A stretch of DNA of 64,000 bases from positions 12,381,884 to 12,445,883 of the forward strand of contig CM023537.1 in NCBI GenBank assembly GCA_013350335.1, read 5' to 3'. The DNA is from Chimonanthus salicifolius. Taxonomy: Eukaryota; Streptophyta; Magnoliopsida; Laurales; Calycanthaceae. The notes beneath the pieces were generated by a model. That model did not search any database, was not told the origin of the DNA, and saw only the letters and a program-made list of their open reading frames with translations. Positions 37,099-49,000 of the stretch are shown here, piece by piece. A program made the translations under genes and the position numbers. The number at the start of each line of letters is the position of its first letter. The stretch's first letter is position 1.

Positions 37099-40000
37099 GT
37101 AGGTGCAAGCATTAAGGCATTTCTTTTCCATAATTGTAGATAAGTCCTTTCCCCCTTTAGCATATACAAACTTTTGTCGTTATTATCAATCAAAGGATCT
37201 TTTGCTAAAACTAGATGAACATGAACTTTTATTAGTCATCATCATCATCAAAGCCACGTGAACTTTGTAAATCATGTAATTCTTCTCCTGATGAGAAGGT
37301 GTCAGCTATAAAGCCGAAAAAGAGATTGTGACATGTTTTGGCAATCCTAGCATTGAATATGGAACTGGGAGTAAATATGTTCTGTTACATGTGCTACATG
37401 TTATTTTGGCTTGTGTAGTTGTTATTGCATATGAGAAGGTAGGGCTTGTGATAGGGTCCTAGTCAATAAAATATTTTAGGGATATTTTGAGTTTTATTTC
37501 CTTATTTGTACTTTCCATTTGAGTTGTAGGCAACACTATTATAGGCTTAATTGAGTAATGAAAAGGGAACAGAGAATTTTCCTCTAAATTAGCCTCGACT
37601 CAGAGGTCAATTTCTCCTCGATTTGAAACCAAAGTAGGAAACTTGATTTCTCCTCAAAGTGAAATCCCATTCCCCAATTTTTTTTTTTTCATTTTCCTCT
37701 ATTTTCTTACATTTTTCATACTTTTCAATTGTGTTCCTAATAGCTTGGTTTGATTACCTTTCAGACTAGACTAATGCATTGTAAGTGATTTTCTACAAGG
37801 TGTGAAGAAGTTTGAAGCAAGATGGATCGGATGGGCTGGTGTAAATGTACCAGATGAAATTGGACAAGAGGCACTTACCAAAGCACTAGCTGACAAGGTT
37901 TGCGGAATTGAAATCTCAGCTTTTAGGTTCACTTTAGCCTTAGTGTTCCATGCATTTTAAACATTTTGTGCACAAGTGCACAATTGTGACTTTGACAGTC
38001 AATTTTTTGAATGGTCAAAACACAAATCTTCCTGCCTCTTGAATTTTGAGTTACCTACTGAAATCTGTTCCTTCACTATTTACAGAGATGCATTCCAGTT
38101 TTTCTTGATGAAGAGATAGTTCATCAATATTATAATGGCTATTGCAACAACATATTATGGCCTCTTTTTCATTACCTTGGGCTTCCACAAGAAGATCGGC
38201 TTGCTACCACCCGTAGTTTCCAGTCTCAGTTTGATGCATACAAGAAAGCAAATCAAATGTTTGCTGACGTGGTAAATAAGCATTACGAAGAGGGAGACGT
38301 TGTTTGGTGCCATGATTACCATCTTATGTTTCTTCCAAAATTCCTGAAGGAATATAGAAGTGAAATGAAAGTTGGTTGGTTCCTCCACACACCCTTTCCG
38401 TCATCTGAGATCCACCGGACTTTGCCATCTCGATCAGAGTTGCTTAGAGCTGTTCTTGCTGCTGATTTAGTTGGGTAAGATAGTAGTAGTAGTAGTTTTT
38501 TCTTTTTTTTTTTTTTTTTTCCGTTGAAGACTCGATTAGCTCACCTTATTATGTGTCTTAATTTTCAATGGTGTGTAGAGGTTGTGGGTTAAGGCTCATT
38601 GTTACACAGCCTAGAGGTTGTGGATTCAAGTCCAATGGGCCTCAATCGGTCCGCAAAAATAATTTGTTAAATCCAATTATAATAAGCTAACCCCAGATTG
38701 ATGGGATAAATGACTTAAATGATGATGATGATGATGAATTTCAATGGTGCGTAGTTTTAGGCACAAATAACTGAAATTTCTTATTTAGTAAGTCCTTATA
38801 CAATGTTTAATGCATGAATGGAAGTGTTTGTTAGGAACTCCCAAAGTTTTAAGGGATGATCCTTGCTATTTAGGTATTTGAATCGAAAAAAGTTTGGTGT
38901 GACATTTGCATGCTCCAAACCGTTCCTTAGATTGGTGTTTCAAAATGGGCACTGTCCAAAATCAAGCCAATTTGCCTAACAGGTGGACCGTGATGTTTGA
39001 GACAAATGATGATTGAAGAAATACTTATTCACTTGCCCATATTCACGGTAAAAGTGGGGCCTACTCAATGAATGAATTATCTTTTAAAATTTTTTGAATG
39101 GTCAATACTATTGGTCCAACTAGCTCATAGCTTAGATTCGGTACATGTGCATCCCCACATGCTTCATGTCCCCACCATTGCTTCTATGGAAGTAGTGGCA
39201 TGTGATATGACCAAATCTTTAGAGAATGTACACTGTAGGATCTTCAACTCCCCAGCGTTGTTATTGATGCACATACACATGGGGAGGCCCATTGCTCCTA
39301 TGCAGACATGGTATGTACATGGATTCTTACACTAGACATGGTAGGAATGTGGTTCTAGCCATATTCCATTCCATTTGATGTGGTGTTTCTAGGAATTTCT
39401 TGTCTTCCCTTTTTCCTTCCACGGGCAGTTGGTGGAAGCAAAAGTAATGAAATGGGCTAGGGTTTGTCAACTAAAAGATCTCCTAGGTATTATTCAAATG
39501 ATTGTTTTGCACTTTGTTATTATGTATGTACTTACAATCTTACATACTCTATATGTTGGACAACTTTGATTTTTTTTTTTTTTACTTTGTGCTATTTAAA
39601 TGGAGTAATGCATAGAATTAAGACAGTAAATGTTAGAATTAAGTGCACCCTAATACATCTATAATTATAATAAATATTTTTGTTTTGTACATATATTTTG
39701 TGTTGTGTTTCGCTCGTATCTGTCCTAGATTTTTTTTACTATGATAAGTCTAGTTCATAATGGTTAAAATCTTGCTGATTTACCATTTGAATTTTATGCT
39801 TGAATCCCAATTTTTAGAAACCAAAAGTGCATGGGTATAGGTGCAAGTGTCAGAGTTCGAAATAGGAGTTTGCCTTGGCCAAAAAAAAAGAGAAAAAAAT
39901 AGGACTAGGGAATGTGGCACTATATTTAAATTATCTAAAATCTAAATTAAATGAAAATAAGGTGCAAAAATAACATTGATAGAAAATAATGTACTAGTTT

Positions 40001-43000
40001 TACTCTAAACTAATTAACTAACAAGCATATAGATATTTTAATTAGGTTTAAGAGGAGAAAGGTGAAAAAATGCTAAAAAGTAATAAAGGAGTCCATGAAG
40101 AATGGATACAAGAGTCCGACATGAGTGAGTCACATATCTTGAGGAGTTTTTGCAACATAGTTAAAAACTTTACAATCTTCTTGTAGGTTTTACAATTTGT
40201 ATGAGAGTTCTAATATAATCTGATTATCCTTTGTGATCCAAGTCAATTTTCAAAGCATTAGTCTTACAAGTTATACCTGATCACATGTAATCTAAGTCCC
40301 ACAGACATGAGCTTCTTTTTGTGATCTTGAACTATCTTTACATATATGACAACCAAGTTTTACATATGATACTATCATCGTTTTATTTGTGATGCGGAGC
40401 ACCACAGGGTCCCACCTGGACCCCAGTTTTCTTATTTAATATTAGTGGTTTTAGTCTTTATGATTGTATTTTTTTATTTCATTATTCCATTATTTAGATT
40501 TGTTGTTTTGGGGTTTATTTGAGGGCATTTTGGGCATTTTCATGTAATGGGGGTATTTTGGTCTTTTCTTGATATAAGTTATTATAAATACTCTATGCAG
40601 CCCTTTAGGGCAATCGGATCAATAGAAGAAACGAATTTTTGCTTTGCAAAAACTGCTCCTGCGCACAGAACCCTCGGTGAGAAGCTAGGGACGGCGAGAA
40701 GCCACGAAGGTGAGAAATCTCCAAGAACAAGAAGGTGAGAAGGCTTCCTCTATCAAGGTATTCTTCTCTATCTCTCTCATCTCCTCTCTCTTCCTTCTTT
40801 CTCCCACTCTCTATTTTTCGTTTTCTTTTTCTACAAGCCTTACCGTCTCCCAAAACCAACGAAACTATCCTCTTTTGTCGCCTTTGTCCCACTCCCCATC
40901 CCTTTGGACGAACCCAGGACAGGCCTTGGCTTTGTCGATTCCCATCGCCTTGGTCCAGAACCCATCCTCAAATCCTGTACTCCTTTCGCCACCCTTCCTT
41001 GGTCCTCCTAGCTATCGCCATCCCTTGTATACCCTATCAGTACCTTCCGTTACACCATCGTACCTTTCGTTACCCTTCCTAGTGTAGAATTTAATAATAA
41101 AAGGAAAGGAAAAAGAAGAAAAGGAGAAGATGTAGAGAATGATTCTTCTCTCTATTGTATTGATGTGTCTTCCTCTTTGAGGATACAACAGTTAAATAGA
41201 AAAAGAAGATACAATTAAGGACCCTAAAAAGGAAATACACCTAGGTGTCTAATCAATTATAATCAGTTACAAATCTACTGTGTTGACTTTCAATATACAC
41301 TGTATCTAGACATATATGTGGGTCCCACACCAGACATATGGTTCCCACAACATTGGGTCCCACAACACTCCCCCTCAAGCGGCTCGAAGATGTCTAACAA
41401 GCCCAGCTTGCCAATAACCGAAGCAAGTTGATGACGCGGAACCGACTTGGTTAGGATATCTGCCAATTGATCCTTAGAGTTTACATGGGGAGTGGACAAG
41501 TCAGCTTTCAGAAATATATGCTGTTGAAGAAAGTGACAATCAACTTCAATGTGCTTGGTTCGCTCAGGAAAGACCGTATTAGAGGCAATGTTGATAGCCG
41601 CTTGATTGTCACAGAACATAATGAGGAGTTCTTTTTTGAGATTTTTTCTTTCGATTGCTATCTTCTGCTGCAAACCCTCAGTTCTCCCTACACTGCTGGT
41701 GTTTCCCTTACTTGTTGCTTCACTCTCCACTTGATTGATCTTGATTCAGCAACGGTTGGCCCTGCAGTTGCTTCTTCCAGATCGGCACTATTCCAGGTCT
41801 GGTTTTTTTTGGCTTAGATCTGCTACCTCAGATCTCTGCTCTATCTCCAACAACCCTCATTGGTTTCGCCCATACCTTTGGATCACATTAGATCTGCTTG
41901 CAGCTATCTCTGCCATTTGCAGGATTCTTATTCTCGGCACTCTCTCTCTAACTGCTCGACACCCTGCTGCTACAGTTCTGATTGGCCTGCTTCAGTGCTC
42001 CTACATTTGTTTGTGACCTTCTACTTCGGGATTATGACTGGCTCTGAGGAACCACCCAAAACACAGTCTTCTAGGGGCCCTTCTTCCACTGCTTCCTTTC
42101 TAGATAATATTGTCTCTTGGCCTCAGCAGGTTGGCAAGATCATCACTGTCTTATTGAATGAGAACAATTACTTCCAATGGTCTCATTCCGCCAGAATGTT
42201 TCTTGATGCAAAACAACATTGGGTCCCACAACACCTAGACCCTTTCTCCTTAGTCGAAACCTGCAAGAACCCCTCCTGCCCTGGCCGTTCCCTCCCAAAA
42301 GATCCATCTGCCTTGCCGCACCCTCCCTAGGCCTTCTACAGTGTTGCCTGCAACCCATTTAATTCCCTACAGTGCTGCCGCACCCTTTTTTAAGACCATC
42401 CTCTGTTACTGAACTCCACCTTGGCCCATTTGATTACTTCTACCCCTTTACCCACTTCAAGCATTATATCCTTTACCACCCATACCCATTTCAAGCGCTA
42501 GTCTAGGCCTACACTTTGTGGATCCTGATGAACCTGTAATTTTGAGAGATCCACATCTTGAGTAGCAATTTGGCTTGGTGTAAGTTACATAATTGTTTAT
42601 ATTAGATTTCAAGAATTACTTTGTTTATTTGTGGGAAATTTATGTTAGTTAATTGTTAGTATTGATTGATTGCTTAATTTCGGACATATTAGATTTAGGG
42701 TGCATGTTTTCATCTTGTCATAATTGCGTTAGACATTTAGGATTACCCTATCCCCTGTCTTGCATCAATTTGCCATTTACAGTGATAGTTTTTATATAAA
42801 GCATGGATTGTGAAAATATATATTTTTTGTTTTTACTTTTTAAAAGCTCTTTAAACATTTTCCTTCTTTTTAGAAAATTATAAAAGATCTTATGATTTAC
42901 AATATGATTATGCTTCAATATGATTTGACTTACAATACGTTTTCAAGTTTTAGGGCATTGGTCCTTTGTACGTTTCCATGTCTACATCTGTTTTGGACTT

Positions 43001-46000
43001 TTGGTGTCCATATTAGCCCATCATAGGTTTGAAGTATGCACTTATAGCTGTAACTTTATTTATAATTCTATCTGACCATTGATTTGCAAAAGGGAATGTT
43101 TTAGGCAATCTATTTGCTAAAGCAACAGACCAGCCACTTTCCCACAATTGTATGTCCATCAATTCTGTTCTTTTAATGGCTATATTATCATTAATGCTAT
43201 TCTTGTACAAAAATTATCAAAAGTTTCCTTTAGAGGATAACAAATAAAACTTTCAGTGTAAAACTAAAGCATGAACCTGTGAGCATATAAATGTTACATT
43301 TGTGATTCTGATATTAACTATTAGAATATAAAAAAGCAGTTGATTTAATTGATTCTTTTTTAAATTTCGACTTTATTAATCCAAGAGTTGGATTGGTTGG
43401 TATTAGTGAGTTCTGATTTTTGTTTATTTATTTTTCCTTATACTAGAATCATGTTACCTGCAGAGCTCATGTTCAAATGTTTGGAATTTTCAATTTTCAG
43501 CTTCCACACTTATGATTATGCAAGGCACTTTGTTAGTGCATGCACCCGCATTCTTGGACTGGAGGGAACACCTGAAGGGGTGGAAGACCAAGGGAAGCTA
43601 ACACGGGTGGCCGGCGGTACAATTTAACTAATCATTAGATCATTACATTAGCTGAGGATATGTTTTGTGGTGACATGCATTACTCATTCATCCATTTTGA
43701 TATCATCCTCTTCTGGTTGGAGGGACTTGTTTTCCAGTGAGACCACCATCATTATCATCATCATCAAAGCCTTTTATCCCATTTGGGATCCTTTTTTGAG
43801 TTCTACCTTCCACTCAATCTTATTAAAAATTATATTCTAATTTTTGAACTATTCATTTATTTCTTTCTTCATAACCTTCTTATTATTTCTTTTTTGAGAG
43901 GTAAGCCCTTTATTATTTTCCCCAGAAACTTTTGTCCTAGTTCCTGTTGTTGGAAGATTGTTGGTAAAATGCTTAATTTTAATGTTCTTTTATGTCTCCT
44001 TCAACTTAAACTTTCAGTTCCCCATTGGAATAGACTCGGAACGTTTTACTCAAGCTCTAGAGAATCAACAAGTCCAAAATGACATCAAAGAGTTGAAGGA
44101 AAGATTTGCTGGTCGAAAGGTAGGCTTTCTCATTGGCTTCTTTTGGTAGAATATAAATTAATTTTGGTAATAAGCATTTTTCAATGTTGCTTTACAATTA
44201 AAATCTGATGTGTCTGGTCCCAATGCAGTTACTCTTTTCTATAAGGTTTATGGCTTGTAAATTTTCAAAATTTCCCAAACGTATTATATCTTAAAAAGTA
44301 GCAATGAGGTCATTTCTTCATTTATTGTCTGTTCTCACAAAACAGTAATTCGTGGGAAGTTTCTCATAGCACGTGAGGTATACATGTCAACCAATATTTA
44401 TTTGCAAATTCTGTCCCCATGTATACCCTGAAAATCATGTTGGTCAAATGATTCATTTTGTTTTTGTCAAATGCGTTGCTAGGAAAAAATCTAGTCCACA
44501 ATTGAAATTAAAAAAATGCACTTGGCCGGTTAGAATATTAAGGGAACATGGTTAAGAATCAAAATTCAGTGAGTGGAATTGACTGGATGTAGTAGTTAAA
44601 CTTAGTTAACTTTATGTCATACCCATATTTCATCCGCGATTGGTCAAACAATTTCTACTGTTTAGATGGGCATAAAGATAGAGATGTGAGTTTGTGGTAT
44701 GAGTTTCTAAGATGTATTAGGAAGTCCATTATTATAATATTTTTTTGAGTGATAACAAATGAAAAATATATTTTTAGAAAGAGAATGTACAATAGGGTCT
44801 ATATGGTTTAAACCTCAAGAGAATATACAAGTGTTGATGTACAACAATTCAATTTCTTTAAAAATAAAGTAATAAAGTCAAAAGAAACATTAAATCTTGA
44901 GATCTCAAGGAAAAGTCTTGCCATCCTGTCTATGTATTCCCCATTTGGCTAGAAAGTCACTGACTCCATTTGCCGGTCTTCTAACAAGTGAGGAAACCTC
45001 TCTCCCGACACACAGAGTACTAAGCTCCCTGGCTACTGTTACAAGTTTCCAAGGTGGTCGTTTTGATCCTCTTGCCCACTTCATTGCATTCGGCGACTCC
45101 CCTTCAATCATTAACTTACCATGACCGCATTCTGTCCCACAAAATCAGGGTCTCCTAATAGCTGACAACTCTGTTTTGTTGGAGTCTTTCACCCCTATAG
45201 GCTCTGAAAAAACTAGCAACGATGATCTATCTGAGTTCCTCAAAACCCCATCTATCCCCAGGTCCAGGTTTACCCTGTGAGGTCCCATCTCCGTTGAACT
45301 TAAACAGTCCACTAATTGGGAAGACCATGCTTCGAGTTAGTCTTTTTTCTATGTGATCCGGATAAGCTCCCATCCCAAGAAGTGTAGAAGTCTAGTAACC
45401 TAGTACTTTTAAATTCTGAACTGGTAGCCACCCAAGCACATAACCTCTATTTCATTGTTTGGAATAAATCCTCTTCCTTTGATCTTTTGTTCTAAAAATT
45501 CTTTGTTTCCTTTCTTTCCAGACTGACCAAAGGATAGTTGACGGGATAGTGTTCCATGCCAACTTGAACTTTGGTCTCACTTTGGAGATTACCGAGCTGT
45601 TCACTATTGTCGAAAATGATCTATGGAGAACCCAAGATACTTCCATCAAGGAAACGAATCGGTTCCAGAGATTTCTCGATATTGGATAGCTTCCTGGCAA
45701 ATGATCAACATCTTCCTCTTGCTCTCCATAAAGAGGGCAGGAAAGATCATCGCTGGACACACCGATTCCCCCTCTATTGAGTTCTTCTTTGGACAATATA
45801 CACTTGTTAAGGGCGCATCAAGTAACAACCTGAACTCTAGGCGGAGCCCCTCTAGTCCATGCTGAAAGGCTCATGCAACCTCTATTGACGGGTTCTTTTG
45901 AGCCAATTCCACTATGCACTTAACTGAATAAAAGCTCGATGGATCACCTGTCCAGATTAGTTCATCTTCTATGCTCCAAAAAATGAGTACAACACCTAAC

Positions 46001-49000
46001 AAACCCTTAAATTTCAATACGCTCTCTTGCTAGAAAGCTCTAAGTTCCCTTCTAAAATCTATGTCCTACCTAGTAAAGTCCCTTTCTATTTGGAAGGAGT
46101 CCATTACCCTTGCCTGCCTGTTTCTGGCTATCCAAAAGAGTCTTGGGTAAATTTCTTTTAGAGGTCCATCTCCTATCCATACGATACTCTAGAAGAAAGT
46201 CTTGTCTCCTTTTCCTATTAGAATTCTCAGAACAAGGTAGTCTTGTGATCCTTTTCTTTCCACTTTCTCCAACAGATTCCATTTGTTTTCATTCTCCGCC
46301 GCCCCATACCTAGCTTTTTTTTAGTGGTTACAAAGAAGATGTCATTAATAAAGAGATAAAAATACAAAAAGATTAATACATCAAATGAGAATGGTCTAGA
46401 AGAGTTAGACCTAGGAAGAAAACATAATATGCTACAAAATTAGAAATCATCAAAAAATTAGAGTTAAAGATATTCTGGTTGGACAAATGGTTGGGTGATA
46501 CTCCTTTAGCCCAGTCTTTTCCAGTGGTGTTCTCTCTCGCTTCAAATAGAGCGGCGACAGTTAAGGAGTGCTTTAAGGTTCTTTAGAACAAGGTAGTGGG
46601 GTCCTCAGTTTCGGCGGTAGTTAGAGGATTTGATGGTGGATGATTGGATGTCCCCAATGTCTCTTTTAGGGAATGTCTTTGTGAAGGGCTCTGGGCAGGA
46701 TAAGTTGATTTGGGAGATCGATCCTCATGGTTTTTTCTCGGTTAAGTCTTTCTGTAAAAAAATGGTGATGGTCAATGAGGTTTTTTTTATTCACCCAAAA
46801 CTTTGGGCTGGGGCTGCTCTTTTTAAGGTTAAGATCTTTGGTTGGATTGCTGCCTTACAGAAAATCTTGACCATTGACAATCTGCGGTTGTGTAAGATGC
46901 TTATAGTGAATGCTTGTCCTATGTGTTTATCGGACGTGGAGTCGGTTAATCACCTTTTGCTTCACTTGCCAGTTTTCTTATTAGATTTGGATGCATTTCT
47001 TCCATTTGTTAGGCATTAGCTTTTGCCTTCCTCTCAAGTGGGTTGATTTATTTAATGAAGAGGTGGTTATGTCAGGGAGCTCCTTTCGTCGAAGACTGTG
47101 GAATGAGACTATGTTGAGTATTGTGTGGTCTATTTGGTTGGCTCGTAATAAGATTGTGTTTAATGGTAAGGATTGCTCCGCTACTGTCTCTTTTGGATTT
47201 AATTAAGTTTCGGGCAGCTTGGTGGTTGGTTGGGCCAACTAAGTTTCAAGGTGTTTATTTCTCAGATATGTGCAGAGATTGGGCTTCAGTTGATTCCTTC
47301 ATTCATAATTTGGGGCATTCTCATCATGTTTGTTGGAGTCCCTCCTGCAAGTGGACTTCTCAAACTTAATTTTGACGGTAGTTGCATGCGTGATATTGGT
47401 CTGGCAGGGTACGGTGGGATCATTCGTACTGATTTTGGGGCTTCAGTGCTTTCTTATGTTGGCCCCATTCCTCATAGGACAATTATGGAGGCGGTGGGAT
47501 CATTTGTACTGATTCTGGGTCTTCAGTGCTTTCTTATGCTGGCCCCATTCCTCATGGGACAATTATTGAGGCGGAATTAGTTGCTTTATGGCGTGGTCTT
47601 CTAGAGTTGGAGGAGAAAGGGGTCCATGGGTGTCTGGTTGAAGGTGATTCTCAGGTCATTGTTAGTTGGCTTTGGGTTCTATTTGCCCGTGGAGGTATTT
47701 CGGATAAAATTGAGAGGATTCAACATATTATTGATTCTTTTGATTTTAAAATTGCCTGGGTTCATCGTTCAACTAATTCGGCTGCCGATTAGTTGGTTCG
47801 TCAGAGATTAACTTTAGATTCTGAAGAAGTTTCTCATTTCTTGTAATTTTGGTTTGGTTAGCCTCTCTTGGTCCTCCATGCGTTTCTGTATTTCTTTTTG
47901 GAAATAATGAGCACTGCTTTGTTTAGAGAAAGAACACCCCTCATTCTGAATTGTTAACTCTATTTTTAGCAAAGAAATCTGCAACCCTATTTCTTTCCAC
48001 TTCCTTCGAAAGATTCCATTTAGTTTTCATTCTCTGTCCCATACTAGCTTGTTCAAAGAAAGAACACTCCTGATTCTGAATTGTTAACTCTATTTTTAGC
48101 AAAGAAATCTGCAACCCCATTTCTTTCCACTTCCTCTGAAAGATTCCATTTGTTTTCATTCTCCATCCCATACTAGCTAGTAAGATCTCTGCCCCATACT
48201 TGGCTAGTAAGATCTTCCTCCACAAAGCATTCAATTCTCTCCCGAACCTCTAGCTTCATTTGCATAACAGAGCGTGGTTCCTTATCCCAAGAGGCACTAT
48301 TCCCAAGCGTCTTCTCCTTTGGGTTTAGTGACCTCTGACCATCTAACCAGGTGAACCTTTCTGCTTTCCTCCCTTTTCTCCCATAAAAAATTCCTAAAGA
48401 GCTGCTCCAATCTATTCACCATTCCTTTGAGCATCTCGAAGATCGACATGTAATACAACGCAAGGTTGTTTAAGACTAACTTAATTAATGTAAGTCGGCC
48501 TTCTAAAGGTAGGTACTGTTTGCCCCATCTTGCTAGTCTCCTTTGCACCCTTTCCACCACAGGTGCTCAAAATATTTATGATTTAGCATTTCCTCCTATA
48601 GGCAACCCTAGATATTTCAACGGAAGCCCCCCTGCTCCACAACCCACCTCTTCAGCTAAGCTATTTAATGCATCCTGATCCAACTACACTTCTATCATCG
48701 TACTTTTTCCTAGGTTAATTCTAAGCCCCGATACTAATTCAAAGCACCTCAAGACTACTTTATATCCTTTACTTCCTCTCTAGATGCTTCACAAAAGAAC
48801 AAGGTGTTTGTCAGCAAATTGAAGATGGGTTATTGCTGGACCTTCCTCTGTCACCTTAAAGCCTCTGATCAGGCCTTTGCCACCAACATATTCAAACCTT
48901 CTCCAACCAGGGTGAAGATGAAGGGTGATAAAAGGATCACCTTGCCTAAGTCCTCTCGTAGCTACTATGGGATCAATTGGAAATCCATTCACTAGGATTG

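Larger units (their letters stand above)
41083..42233 (-). mobile_element. Rearranged Ty1/copia retrotransposon with 5-bp target duplication
   Basis: A 1151-bp element lies between duplicated CCTAG sites (41078-41082, 42234-42238) and starts TG and ends CA. 41083-41367 is a full LTR in minus orientation. It is preceded, on the minus strand, by a polypurine tract (GAGGGGGA) and the end of the RNase H domain. The other half, about 41655-42213, carries a retroelement leader and the start of gag on the + strand, opposite to RNase H. The right edge (42215-42233) repeats the 19 bp of the LTR terminus, AACATTGGGTCCCACAACA. Most of pol is missing. Confidence 0.8.
40390..42600 (+). mobile_element. LTR-like repeat hosting the copia insertion in TPS1 intron 3
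   Basis: From TGATGCGGAGCACC (40390) the sequence has a promoter-like region with TATAAATA at 40583. A stretch of the kind seen in retroelement R-U5 regions follows (CAATAGAAGAAACGA near 40620). A CT- and CCA-rich segment then continues up to 41082 and resumes after the copia copy at 42239. No second LTR or coding domain was seen, so the class stays open. Confidence 0.4.

Noticed and set aside
40710..41087. Ser/Pro-rich open frames
   Set aside because: CT-rich DNA gives Ser/Pro/Leu-rich frames in several phases; it is interrupted by the copia insertion at 41083 and has no domain.
43783..44149. Separate small genes over TPS1 exon 5
   Set aside because: These frames are intron 4 plus exon 5 read without splicing, one of them out of frame with TPS1.
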